NCBI GenBank assembly: GCA_958510825.1
Contig: OY294046.1
Coordinates: forward strand, 10,208,847-10,272,846
DNA: 64,000 nucleotides
Reading direction: 5' to 3'
DNA from: Brachypterus glaber
Lineage: Eukaryota; Arthropoda; Insecta; Coleoptera; Kateretidae
Numbering within the stretch: the stretch's first letter is position 1; each line of letters opens with the position of its first letter. Under the pieces are notes generated by a model. That model was given only the letters and a program-made list of their open reading frames with translations, was not told the DNA's origin and did no database searches. The position numbers were made by a program, and so were the translations under genes. Below, piece after piece: positions 23,962-35,006 of the stretch.

Positions 23962-25440
23962 TGTTTACAAGTAGAGAATATTCTGAAATAGTTAATTGAT
24001 ATGGAGAATGTGGCAGAAATGCAGAAAAGGTAGCCAGAGTGTATTAAGAAATGTACCCCGAAAGAGTTCATCCCACCCCCTTGTTTGAGGGACACCGGTA
24101 ACGTGTTACTGGATAAAAAAGAAATTGGTGGAGCGCTGATTACAGTTCGAACTGCGGAGGTAGAAGAGGCAATAGGTACTTGTAAGGGAAATTGCAATGA
24201 ATCTCAGCCTTAGACGCACCACCATAAACTCCGTTATGAAAAAAGATAATCTAGAGGAAATGCGCCTAATTTCGGATGGTTTCCAAATTTCGGATAGTAG
24301 TGTATTTAAGATACTGTCTGCAAAGGTAAACAAAAACCTACTTTTATGTGAAGCCAAAAGTCAAACTAAATCCGTCCTGTAATATGATAACGGTAGAGCT
24401 TCTCCCCTTTAAATGGCAGCACAAATCGTTTATATTGCAAATGGCAGTTTTGTGCTCAGTTGCATTATTATGCTTTTTTATTTTATAAATAATCGTTATA
24501 AAAGTTCGTGATTCTGTCTTGGGTAAGTTATGATGTTAGTTAAGTTGATCCACTATTCATAATTAAGCAATTTGAAAACGTAAACATTCTACAAATTTCT
24601 AATCTAAAAAGCAAAAAGCCTAATTTCGCATAGACCATTTTTGTGCATTTGATTCCCAATTTCGGATATCCGCAAGGTAATTATTATTCAGGATAACTAA
24701 CCATTAATTATTTTTTTTATAATGATACAACAAACTAAGATAAACAATTTTGAAAAAACGAAAATTACCTAAGATACTAAGATATTCGAAATTGGGAATC
24801 TAAAATTATAGTTCCTATAGTATTTCGTAGAAAATCGCTTAATGATTAAATTACGTCTTAAATGTGAAGGAATAACAAGAAACATAAGCAATGGGATCCA
24901 GATCTACTCTTGAAAAAATTTTTTCGGATATGTCCGAAATTAGGAGCCCTTTTTCAAATGCACAAAAATGCGCTGATTTTTTTTAACCGTGTTTTTTGGA
25001 AAAAATAAACTGTAATAAAATTGCTTTTATAATAAATCATGGTTCGCTATAATAAGTTGTATCTGGTTATATAAAAAAAATATCAAAAAGTAATACCGAG
25101 TATTAAATATTGAATACATTGTAAATGGTATCCGAAATTAGGCGACTTTCCTCTACTAAGTACTATATTCGCGTAAAAAATTTATTGCCTAAAGATCAGG
25201 CTCCCAGAATGAAGTTTTGCACATGGATCCAGGAACAGCCAAATGTTCAAAACTGCGAATCATATTGCGTTTTCGGATGAGTGCACTTTTGGGACAAATA
25301 GGATTTTCAACTCAATACACTTATGTCCACGAGAATCCTCGTGCAATGATTTCCAGGATTTCCACGATTTCAAGGCGCTTTTCAATAAATCTTTGGGCGG
25401 GAATACTTGTGAATCGAGGGGTACCTTAATTTATACATTA
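23962..25440 (+). pseudogene. Broken DUF4817/mariner-type transposase
   Basis: Pieces appear in the expected order. First is an N-terminal helix-turn-helix (MFTSREYSEIVN, then YGECGRNAEKVARVY, 23962-24050), with in-frame stops. Next is a linker (LRDTGNVLLDK..TVRTAEVEEAI, 24090-24177). After the nested insertion come RVKNLLPKDQAPRMKFCTWIQEQ-like residues (25170-25240), a degraded FSDECTF catalytic-strand motif (25267-25290), VHENPRAMISR and FSINLWAGI (25320-25410). Multiple frameshifts and stops make it non-functional. The family assignment rests on motif order; no search was run. Confidence 0.75.
24249..25156. mobile_element. Nested element with CGCCTAATTTCGGAT inverted ends
   Basis: TAGAGGAAATGCGCCTAATT at the left and the complement of TAGAGGAAAGTCGCCTAATT at the right. 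It splits the transposase coding sequence between the linker and the RVKNLLPKDQ segment. CCGAAATT motifs recur inside (24640-24665, 24788, 24925-24945). Confidence 0.6.
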
Positions 25441-26305
25441 TTAAAGAATAAAATTTGTTTTTGTTTTTAATTGGTTTAATTTTTACTCCATAAAATAAAT
25501 AAAATATTTAAAAAATAAACTGGTGTTTCACAAAATATCTTCTTTTTTGTAATTTTTGCATAAACACTAAACCTGTGGAATTTAGGTTGCGTAAAAACCA
25601 TTTTTCGTATTTATTGAACTTCTTTGAAATATATGAGGAATTAATTTATTTTATTATAAATCCTTTACTTTTAACTTGGTTTCTACATTTTCAGATGTTC
25701 TTAATTTTTTGCATTAATCAAGCGATAAACAAATAGTGAATATTCTTTTCTTGTTTCTGCATTCCTTTTTTTATTATTTTTATATCAATTATTACATTTT
25801 ACCTATAAATCCATAATATAAAGAAATAACTCAAAAGTGATTTTTACAAATTTCTAATTTCACATTAGTGTCAAAGTAGCTTTTATTTACGTATCGGTAT
25901 GGTTGCTTAGTTACGAATTATGTAATTATCTCACGTTTTTAGGTGTATTTAACACTTTCTGGTATTGGCGCAAAGAAAATATTCTTATCTCGATATCCGC
26001 TCAAGATGAAACTTTAATTTTTTTGTGTAATTTTTTTCATTGGTAGAAGATTCTATGGTTTCCCGCTCCAACGCGAGTTACCGGACCCCCTGTATATATT
26101 TATATAAAAGATATAACTTCCTACCAAACAATTATGATCTGTTTATATAACAAGGAATATTAAAAAGCAATTAAAATTATATGATATAAAATATTAAAAA
26201 AGGTAATCTAAGTAAATTTTCATCATAAATAAAGTAAAATAACATATAAAAGGTTTTAAGTGTAAATAAATATTGTAAATGTGTATTAGTGCAAGTGTGT
26301 AACTA

Positions 26306-26712
26306 AATGGAGCTCTCTACAACTAGAATTAAGAAACAAAAGACGTCTAACCTATCTCTATCTCATTTGTGCTACACTTTCCAGCCAACCAAATAAATAC
26401 TGTGTTTGTTTTTCATACAACAAATACAGTATTTATTTGGTTCGCCGGAAAGTGTGGCACTGAGCGGCACGAAGCTAATGTGAATCTGTAGAATAAGATA
26501 ATTCTACTAAAATATAGATGGCGCCAGTAATTTCTTTAATAAAAATAATAAAGTTACACTTTTCGTCCGGCCAAGTAAATATTGTATTTGTTCAACAAAG
26601 AACAAATACAGAATTTGTTTGGTTGGGTGGAAGTGGGAGTGTATGTATGTCTTCTATCCTTTTTGGGTAGAACTTTTGTCCCTGTCTAATCTAACGGGAG
26701 AAATCGCCATTA
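26306..26712 (+). mobile_element. Double-hairpin MITE, copy 2
   Basis: Starts AATGGAGCTCTCTACAACTA, ends GAGAAATCGCCATT. TAA occurs on both sides. It contains a roughly 39-bp segment (26497-26535, including ATAGATGGCGCCAGTAATTT) absent from copy 1 at 4315-4693. Confidence 0.8.
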
Positions 26713-28080
26713 ATAAGTGAAGCGTATATAAGTATTATCTTCACATTCAAATTCTAGGGCTTCTTTAGTTTTTTTTTTTAATTTAAAATTGAAAGTAAAA
26801 AGTTTTAAAAAATTGCCTACGGCGCTTTAGCTTTATCCATTTTTAAGGAGCTTAAAACTGCACTACTGTTTTGAAATTAAAATAGATCTTTGTAAAAAAT
26901 TTTTACATCTTTTTTTTTTATTTGATAATGTTGTTTTTTAAATTTAAGATTGTAAAGCTTGAGTTTTAAAAGAAGAGAATAGAAAAAACGTTAGAAATTA
27001 ACATAATTAAAAAAAAAACAAATAAATTGCCTGCTGCGCTAACGCTAACGATGACCTTTTTCTAGTCCACTTTTTCTTTTTATTCGAGTTTGTATAACCT
27101 AAGGCCTAACCAGAGGCTCGCATAACTAGCATGATACATAACATACGATGCCGTGATTGGCTTGATGTGCCGTCATGTATCTTGTGCGCTGGATTATAGC
27201 GTTATGTTAGGCTAGCATAAGAGCCTGTGGATAGGCTCTTAAGCGAGAAATTTGTAAAAAATTTCTTTTGCAGCGCTAGAGCTTTTTGCATTTTTAAAAA
27301 TTTTTAAATTGTAACACTGTTATAGACCATCGAAATGGTAAGATTTTGTATAAAAATTAACAGAATTCGTAAAAAAAATTGCCTGCGGCGCTAATTTAGT
27401 TGATGAAGGACTGGTGACCATTTTTTAATCATCACTACAGCCCTGAGTGGGAAAATATTGCTTTGGAAAATGGGAGGGCCCGGGAAAAAATCTTTCCCGG
27501 GGCCCCACGGGGCCCAGCCCTGTCTCCGTGTATATATTTGATATTTTCAGCCTATTTCATTTATTTATTTATTTATAGTCTTTCTGGGACCTATAAAAGG
27601 TGTTTTATACCTTAGTCGACTGTTTTAATACAACAAATTTTGAATAGATACTTTTTATAAAATGAATATATTCAAAGGATATTCGAATATCCTTTGCGGA
27701 TAAGAAGAGTATGAAAAAGATAATCGCAAAACACAAATCAGCGAGATACGGCGTGAAAAATTAATTTACTCGTAAATATTTTCTTGTATCACTTGTTTAA
27801 CTGTAAACTATGATATATTTCATGTGAGTTTTTTTTTAATGGAAGGCGTTGGTTTGTGTTGGTTAGGTGTTTTTTTTTTAATGGGAGGCATTTTTCAGAG
27901 ACGATATTTCAGAATTTAGAAGGCGATATATTTTAAGAAACAAATAGGATTATATTTAGGCTAAATAATTTAGCTTTAGCTATAGCTTATTATATATTAT
28001 TATAATTAAATAATAAATGCTCGCCTGCTGTAACAATATGTATAAGAAATTCATTGTTTTAATCAAATATTGAGAACCTC
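26713..28080. repeat. Degenerate repeats with TTGCCTGCGGCGCTA motif; no gene
   Basis: The motif (A)ATTGCCT(A/G)C(G/T)GCGCT recurs at about 26812, 27026 and 27381, and a variant GCAGCGCTAGAGCTTT at 27271. A small hairpin MITE lies at about 27105-27235 (CCAGAGGCTCGCAT and complement of CCACAGGCTCTTAT). 27830-27975 carries the CCTCCCATT-type repeat in reverse. Confidence 0.5.
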
Positions 28081-28084
28081 TGGA

Positions 28085-28493
28085 CTTTTTTAATGCCTTT
28101 TTGTCTTCCAGAAAATTCAGGGTACTTATTGGGGATGTATTTAGCGGGGTTCCCCAAGGATCCGTGCTTGGGCCCCTTCTTTTCTTAATATATATAGCCG
28201 ACATTGTAAGCCATGTCGAGTCAACCAGCTCACAGTACGCCGATGACATGAAGTTTTATGCCAATCCATACATATATCATGACCAACTCCAACGTGACTT
28301 AAATAACATCTTTGAGTGGAGCAAATCGTGGCTTCTTCCTTTAAATATATCCAAATGTTGCGTACTTCACATTGGTAAGAATAACCCCCGGTACAACTAT
28401 ACAATAAACAATGCTCAACTTATGGTTACTGAATCACAAGAGGATCTTGGTGTCACAATAAACTCAAATCTCTCGTGGTCCGAACACATATCT
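28085..28493 (+). pseudogene. LINE reverse transcriptase fragment, 5' of the LTR insertion
   Basis: The translation contains the non-LTR reverse transcriptase signature GVPQGSVLGPLLFLIYIADI followed by the catalytic SSQYADD and the downstream LNISKCCVLHIGK and EDLGVTINSNLSWSEHI blocks, typical of the CR1/L2/Jockey group. Everything upstream of the GVPQGS motif (endonuclease, fingers) is absent, so the copy is 5'-truncated. The frame is open until the LTR element interrupts it at 28494. The same element resumes at 34105. Confidence 0.9.
28490..28493. repeat. 4-bp target duplication ATCT (left)
   Basis: ATCT immediately precedes the left LTR and is repeated at 34101-34104 after the right LTR, inside the LINE sequence. 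Confidence 0.92.
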
Positions 28494-30630
28494 TGTACCG
28501 TAATTAATACGTTCACTGCCAACGGCTAGTTTTGACAGCGGAGCAATGGGTATGGGCAAGGGAAAAATAGAAAGAATTGATTAATGTTGTTAGGGGCGCC
28601 AGTTACTTTAGCTTTTACTCCTTTAGGTAAGTAACAACCTAGTGTAAATACTTAAGCTTTTCAGTTTGAGAAAATATAAACCCTAAATAAAATAAGATAA
28701 TTCATTTGAGAAATTTATTATAAATAAACTTAATGAAAGCACATCAAGTAATGTATTAATATATCTAAAAAATATGTGTAATTATATTAAGATATAATTA
28801 AAGAAATCTTAATAAAAATTACTAAATTCAGAAATCATTCGACTTAAATGTATAAAGAAAACATGAAGTTCAGCAAGCACCAAGAAATGTATGTAAACAA
28901 CAATCATTTCTTGCAGTGTATAAAAGTCATGCTTAAATTAGAAATCATTTAATCAAAAGTATGATATTTAATAATTAATAAATGAGATTAAATGTTTAAA
29001 AAAAAATAAGTACCTAAAAATGAACAAAAGCCAGAAGGGCATATAGTATTAATCAATACTATATCAGATCTGATAAAGTTTACAGTTATAAGAATATTGA
29101 AATAAAAGAATTTAAAAATATGAAATATTGCTTTCAAAAGTTTTCAGAATGAGTACTTAGCTGGTTTCTGCAAAATCCATGAGGTATGAATTCCATCGTC
29201 TCCATCTGTGCAAGTCTCCCCTATGCTGATGAATTCATTTCTCAAATGAAAGAAAAAAAAATATAGGCTGTCCCATCTACTTTGGAAAAATTATCTTCCA
29301 GGATAAAATGTACGATTGAAAATGTTGTCCGGGATTAAATATGCTTTTGAAAATTATGTCCAATATAAAATTGTCTGCTAGACGGTCATATAGAATTTAT
29401 CTATGCCAAAAAATACAGAACCATGTTCCAACAGAACATCACTCCATGCGGAGAACTTGTATATCAAATATACCAAAATAAACTTCAACTTAAATTAATG
29501 TAATTCCATATTAATGGTATAGAAATGGTGAGTAATTAATGGTAATTAATTAATGTAGTAATAATGGTGCTTAATTAATGTAGTAATAATGGTCTAGTAA
29601 TTGTGCTTAATTAATGGTGCTAAAACAATAATTATATCTCAGAAATATTCTAAGAAACAGAAAAACTTAACTTACATGTCATTCTAAGTCTTCGATGTCC
29701 ATCGAAACGTTATAAATGCATAATTGTAGAAAATAACAGTTATAATATCTTCCGCATTGTTTAAATATTCATTTTCACTAACTTTAAATAAAAATACATG
29801 AAGGATTACTTCGATGATTACAGAAAATAAACACTCGTCAAAATGACACCACCATTGTACAGAGTTCATCAAGAAAGAGCGAAAATCGACCTTATCAACC
29901 GGTATGAACCCTTCAGGTAAATAAAATCCTATTTCTGAACTATTAGCGACATCTATGTAAGTCATTATCAACTACAGTTTTACCGTATAGGATTCCTAAT
30001 AAAGGTAACTGAAACTACATCAAAGATAATAACCAAAAAGAATATTTCCTAATAAATCCGTATTAGTGATATCTAACCTCAAAATATTACTCTAAGAAAC
30101 AAATATAAACAATACTTATTGTTTATCAGCAAAACTAATAAAAATACGAACAGAATACTAAGTGTCCTGTGAACTAAGTATAAACAAAATACTGAATCTA
30201 AGTGAGCAGTTCCAGCAAACTATTTTCAACAAATTCTGGATTATCCCGAAGCAATAATCATATGAAACTTTCCAGGAGAGACAAGCTACAAATGAAAGCC
30301 AGTGAAATCCAACCCTCAATAGACTCTGAAACATATAAAAACCAGGTAAGTCCATAGACAAATGCACTATAGAGAAATAAGTCATATGATTCTTTATTAT
30401 TAAAAATCATATTCTAATTATGTTTTCTTTATGTTATTTTCAGGTAGAACTATGGAATAGAGACTCATATGGTTAGAATTCAGTTCCTGCTACAAAATAG
30501 TCCCAGATACAAAATAGTTCTGTACGTACGTAACTATTTATATACAAAATAAACATAAATTATAACGTAAGTAAACGAATAGTTTAATTAACCCTTGCTA
30601 TATTACAAAGTGACGATTTATGTCGTTACA
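28494..30630 (-). repeat. Left LTR (3' LTR in element orientation), 2137 bp
   Basis: Starts with TG and ends with CA (TGTACC...GTTACA). It retains a 31-bp segment near 29300-29340 that the right LTR has lost between short GGAT repeats. Open frames inside occur identically in both LTRs and show no known domain. Confidence 0.93.
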
Positions 30631-30643
30631 CATGCCCCCTCCA
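30631..30643 (-). other. Polypurine tract of the LTR element
   Basis: Read on the minus strand, GGAGGGGGCATG abuts the 3' LTR. The position and purine run fit a plus-strand priming site. Confidence 0.75.
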
Positions 30644-30942
30644 AAAATAATAAAAATATTTAATATACAAAAAATATTTTTATACCAAACTCTATAACTA
30701 TTTAACTTAAATAGCTAAAATATATACTATATTTTATTTAATAAATCAACAAAAAATACAATACTTTATGTAAATCATTTGAAATACTACTTGATAATTA
30801 ACAATAGCTAAGCTTGATAACTACGTGTATCATCCGCCTACTCTTATGTAGAACATAATTTTGGGACTTTATCGGTGTGTGTCATAAACAGGTAATTGTC
30901 ATAATCAGGTAATTGTCATAATTAATTTTGTTTTCTTTTTAG

Positions 30943-31395
30943 CTAAGTTTTATCAAGATAAAAAAATAGAAATAAGACTTGACTGTGTGCACCAGAATTC
31001 TCTTCTATTTCTAAACAAGTTGCTTTAGTTATTTCTAAAAATTGAATACGTCTAACTTTATTTTCTTCTACTTCAGGAAAACGTTGCAGACGATTTGTTA
31101 CATGTACTAAATAAGTTTTTAATTTTCTTAAATCGGCTAAACTATAATCACCATGATATTCTACAATTTCTGAAGATATACTATCTAAAATTCTATTAAT
31201 ATTTTCCACTTCACTGTTAAAATTAAAAGTCGGATCTACATATTTTACTTTAGGATCTTCCCTAGCTATGGCTCTACCTAAAACTTTAATTCTAGATGCT
31301 CTATTATTTTTTGCTGTTAAATGTCTTATACGAAGTTCATAATTTACCATTTCTGCAGTCAAAAATCTAATTTCCATTTTATCTAAATCTTCCAT
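30943..31395 (-). CDS. Gag-like protein, partial, of the LTR element
   Basis: This 150-residue frame is the only sizeable one in the internal region. It begins MEDLDKMEIRFLTAEMVNYE and has a leucine- and charge-rich helical composition with NYELRIRHLTAK early on, reminiscent of the N-terminal part of insect Gypsy-type Gag proteins. There is no CCHC knuckle, protease or polymerase sequence. The C-terminal residues (LFLFFYLDKT) look like read-through into non-coding sequence, so it is probably a truncated Gag. The assignment rests on position behind the primer site and on composition; the first residue is the first ATG after the primer site in this frame. Confidence 0.5.
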   Translation of the reverse strand: MEDLDKMEIRFLTAEMVNYELRIRHLTAKNNRASRIKVLGRAIAREDPKVKYVDPTFNFNSEVENINRILDSISSEIVEYHGDYSLADLRKLKTYLVHVTNRLQRFPEVEENKVRRIQFLEITKATCLEIEENSGAHSQVLFLFFYLDKT

Positions 31396-31972
31396 TTTGA
31401 ATAATTATTTTCAAAATTTAAATTCAATTTACTCAAAATATTTATTTTATAATAAAATATTTATACTGTACCACAAATTATTTTTTTTTGTGTACACTGC
31501 TCAACAAAGTTTTTGCATACTTTGGAAAATTTCCCAAATATGTCAAAAAAATACTAAATTATTATTTATCTCAATTGGACAAATTAATAATTATAAATAG
31601 TCTCCAAAACTACAAAATTAGCTAATATTTATTCATATCCTTCGCATAAATAAATACCCTATTATCCATTTATTTCTATTGAATAAAAGATAATTTCTAG
31701 AAAAACTGAACCCACGCCAAAATTTCTCTATTCCATGTTATTCCATAAAATTCAGAAAAAACATAAAAAACACATATCTGATATATCTTATCAGATTAAC
31801 TCTAATTTGACTTAATTTTCAACAAAAAATATTTTATTCAACAGTTATATGTAGTTTTTCTCAAAATGAACTTTAAGTTACACTGAAAAAAATAAGCTTT
31901 AGATTTTTATAAAAAATACACTGAGAAAAATGGAGTAAAATTAAAAAAACAAGTGTTCTATCTATCCAAATA

Positions 31973-31987
31973 CCACGTTGGGCGCCA
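31973..31987 (-). other. Primer binding site, tRNA-Lys type
   Basis: On the minus strand, TGGCGCCCAACGTGG lies 7 bp inside the 5' LTR. It is complementary to the CCACGTTGGGCG-CCA 3' end that I recall for insect tRNA-Lys, as used by many Gypsy-type elements. The tRNA match is from memory. Confidence 0.75.
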
Positions 31988-31994
31988 ATATTAG

Positions 31995-34100
31995 TGTACC
32001 GTAATTAATACGTTCACTGCCAACGGCTAGTTTTGACAGCGGAGCAATGGGTATGGGCAAGGGAAAAATAGAAAGAATTGATTAATGTTGTTAGGGGCGC
32101 CAGTTACTTTAGCTTTTACTCCTTTAGGTAAGTAACAACCTAGTGTAAATACTTAAGCTTTTCAGTTTGAGAAAATATAAACCCTAAATAAAATAAGATA
32201 ATTCATTTGAGAAATTTATTATAAATAAACTTAATGAAAGCACATCAAGTAATGTATTAATATATCTAAAAAATATGTGTAATTATATTAAGATATAATT
32301 AAAGAAATCTTAATAAAAATTACTAAATTCAGAAATCATTCGACTTAAATGTATAAAGAAAACATGAAGTTCAGCAAGCACCAAGAAATGTATGTAAACA
32401 ACAATCATTTCTTGCAGTGTATAAAAGTCATGCTTAAATTAGAAATCATTTAATCAAAAGTATGATATTTAATAATTAATAAATGAGATTAAATGTTTAA
32501 AAAAAAATAAGTACCTAAAAATGAACAAAAGCCAGAAGGGCATATAGTATTAATCAATACTATATCAGATCTGATAAAGTTTACAGTTATAAGAATATTG
32601 AAATAAAAGAATTTAAAAATATGAAATATTGCTTTCAAAAGTTTTCAGAATGAGTACTTAGCTGGTTTCTGCAAAATCCATGAGGTATGAATTCCATCGT
32701 CTCCATCTGTGCAAGTCTCCCCTATGCTGATGAATTCATTTCTCAAATGAAAGAAAAAAAAATATAGGCTGTCCCATCTACTTTGGAAAAATTATCTTCC
32801 AGGATTAAATATGCTTTTGAAAATTATGTCCAATATAAAATTGTCTGCTAGACGGTCATATAGAATTTATCTATGCCGAAAAATACAGAACCATGTTCCA
32901 ACAGAACATCACTCCATGCGGAGAACTTGTATATCAAATATACCAAAATAAACTTCAACTTAAATTAATGTAATTCCATATTAATGGTATAGAAATGGTG
33001 AGTAATTAATGGTAATTAATTAATGTAGTAATAATGGTGCTTAATTAATGTAGTAATAATGGTCTAGTAATTGTGCTTAATTAATGGTGCTAAAACAATA
33101 ATTATATCTCAGAAATATTCTAAGAAACAGAAAAACTTAACTTACATGTCATTCTAAGTCTTCGATGTCCATCGAAACGTTATAAATGCATAATTGTAAA
33201 AAATAACAGTTATAATATCTTCCGCATTGTTTAAATATTCATTTTCACTAACTTTAAATAAAAATACATGAAGGATTACTTCGATGATTACAGAAAATAA
33301 ACACTCGTCAAAATGACACCACCATTGTACAGAGTTCATCAAGAAAGAGCGAAAATCGACCTTATCAACCGGTATGAACCCTTCAGGTAAATAAAATCCT
33401 ATTTCTGAACTATTAGCGACATCTATGTAAGTCATTATCAACTACAGTTTTACCGTATAGGATTCCTAATAAAGGTAACTGAAACTACATCAAAGATAAT
33501 AACCAAAAAGAATATTTCCTAATAAATCCGTATTAGTGATATCTAACCTCAAAATATTACTCTAAGAAACAAATATAAACAATACTTATTGTTTATCAGC
33601 AAAACTAATAAAAATACGAACAGAATACTAAGTGTCCTGTGAACTAAGTATAAACAAAATACTGAATCTAAGTGAGCAGTTCCAGCAAACTATTTTCAAC
33701 AAATTCTGGATTATCCCGAAGCAATAATCATATGAAACTTTCCAGGAGAGACAAGCTACAAATGAAAGCCAGTGAAATCCAACCCTCAATAGACTCTGAA
33801 ACATATAAAAACCAGGTAAGTCCATAGACAAATGCACTATAGAGAAATAAGTCATATGATTCTTTATTATTAAAAATCATATTCTAATTATGTTTTCTTT
33901 ATGTTATTTTCAGGTAGAACTATGGAATAGAGACTCATATGGTTAGAATTCAGTTCCTGCTACAAAATAGTCCCAGATACAAAATAGTTCTGTACGTACG
34001 TAACTATTTATATACAAAATAAACATAAATTATAACGTAAGTAAACGAATAGTTTAATTAACCCTTGCTATATTACAAAGTGACGATTTATGTCGTTACA
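31995..34100 (-). repeat. Right LTR (5' LTR in element orientation), 2106 bp
   Basis: Near-identical to 28494-30630 except for a 31-bp deletion and isolated substitutions. It should hold the element promoter, but no TATA box can be assigned with confidence. Confidence 0.93.
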
Positions 34101-34104
34101 ATCT

Positions 34105-34663
34105 AAGATCGTGAAAAAAGCGAACTCTACCTCATTTCTTTTAAATAAAACGTTTATAAATAAAGACATACGAGTGCGGTCAAGACTGTTTAAAACTTTT
34201 GTCCGCCCTATTTTAGAATTCGCGAACTCAGTTTGGTTTCCTGACGCGTGACAAGACAGCGCTCGAAGACGTCCAGCGGAGATACACCCGATATTCATAT
34301 GGACAAAATCGCCCTTCGTATGAACACCGCCTAAGACTCTATAAGCTTCCATCAATAAACGATCGTCATTTGCGGGGCGATATGATCTGCACCTTCAACT
34401 TAATTAATATTCAGTCCTCTTTAACCCACCTGTTCAAACTAGCAGAGGATGATCGACTTCGTGGCCCCTCCAAGAAGCTAAAGAGACCTACCTTTAGAAC
34501 CACGTACAAAGAATTCACCCTGCCTGTCGGTGTGTTCCACAAATGGAACTCACTCCAACATTTTTAAAATCAGATATGATAATTTCGTATTGTAAAATTA
34601 GGTCAAATGAGTATTAAAGGTTTTAAACTCATATTTTTTCGTAATAATAATAATAATAATAAT
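34105..34663 (+). pseudogene. LINE 3' portion, continuing after the LTR insertion
   Basis: The sequence continues the interrupted LINE: FKTFVRPILEFANSVWFPD, a frameshift near 34250, then EDVQRRYTRYSYGQNRPSYE, RHLRGDMICTFNLINIQ and a terminal FHKWNSLQHF before a stop at 34567. The 3' region ends in TCGTAATAATAATAATAAT, the short-repeat tail usual for this LINE group. It belongs to the same insertion as 28085-28493. Confidence 0.88.
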
Positions 34664-34749
34664 ACAGTAGAGGGGGTAACAGCATTTCTTCAGCGGTACA
34701 ACTTTCAGCCGTATGATCCAGACTCTAAAGTTTATTTTTTCAAGGTATA

Positions 34750-35006
34750 GGGAGATTTAGCTCAGCGGTCAATGGCATCGATATAGCCTGACACTGATCT
34801 AATGATCGTGAGTTCAAACCTCACTGGCGCCGATTGCCTTTTTCAGTTAATTAATAATTGAAATTTGGCGAAGGCGTACTCCCTAGATATATTGGTTCGA
34901 AAGTCAATTAAAGCCGGTGGTTCCCTCTACTACCAGCCCACACAAGTCCTGGACTTAGGGGATGCTTAATTAAGTAGAATAGTACGAGGTTAAAAACAAA
35001 CATAAC
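34750..35006 (+). mobile_element. tRNA-derived SINE, + orientation
   Basis: The head looks like a tRNA: GGGAGATTTAGCTCAGCGGT includes a polymerase III A box (TAGCTCAGCGG), and GTGAGTTCAAACCTCAC includes a B box. The body then runs through GGCGAAGGCGTACTCCCTAG and GCCGGTGGTTCCCTCTAC to a 3' part, GCTTAATTAAGTAGAATAG followed by TACGAGGTT and an (A/C)-rich tail. The body and second copy show it is a SINE and not a tRNA gene. Confidence 0.85.

Larger units (their letters stand above)
23812..26092 (+). mobile_element. Decayed mariner-like transposon of the DUF4817 type
   Basis: A 2281-bp element with inverted ends CAGGGTGTCCGGTAACTCGC and complement of CAGGGGGTCCGGTAACTCGC, followed by a shared GGAGCGGGAAACC. 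TA flanks both ends. It encodes a broken transposase on the + strand (see 23962-25440) and carries a nested element at about 24249-25156. It is the only autonomous-type element in the window whose CAGGG termini resemble the palindromic MITE families here. Confidence 0.85.
28494..34100 (-). mobile_element. Non-autonomous LTR retrotransposon, minus orientation
   Basis: Two long direct repeats (28494-30630 and 31995-34100) start TGTACCG and end GTTACA on this strand. They enclose 1364 bp with a primer binding site, a polypurine tract and one gag-like frame but no protease, reverse transcriptase, RNase H or integrase. The 4-bp duplication ATCT flanks it. The repeats differ by a 31-bp indel and only a few substitutions I could see (e.g. 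29387/32877, 29729/33198), so insertion is recent. It must depend on proteins supplied by another element. Confidence 0.93.

Noticed and set aside
29226..29256. CTGATGA followed by a strong hairpin and GAAA in the LTR, resembling a hammerhead
   Set aside because: Stem II would be flanked by unpaired A-A instead of the required G-C pair, and there is no stem III, cleavage triplet or stem I partner.
29684..30385. Frames of 95 and 75 residues in the left LTR, repeated at 33154-33855
   Set aside because: They lie wholly within the LTRs and recur only because the LTRs are duplicated. No domain is recognised; the first contains sense-looking residues but no family signature.
34750..34832. A tRNA gene
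   Set aside because: The A and B boxes are present but the sequence is the head of a repeated SINE with mismatched arms. The second copy at 35410-35492 and the conserved body show it is retroposed.
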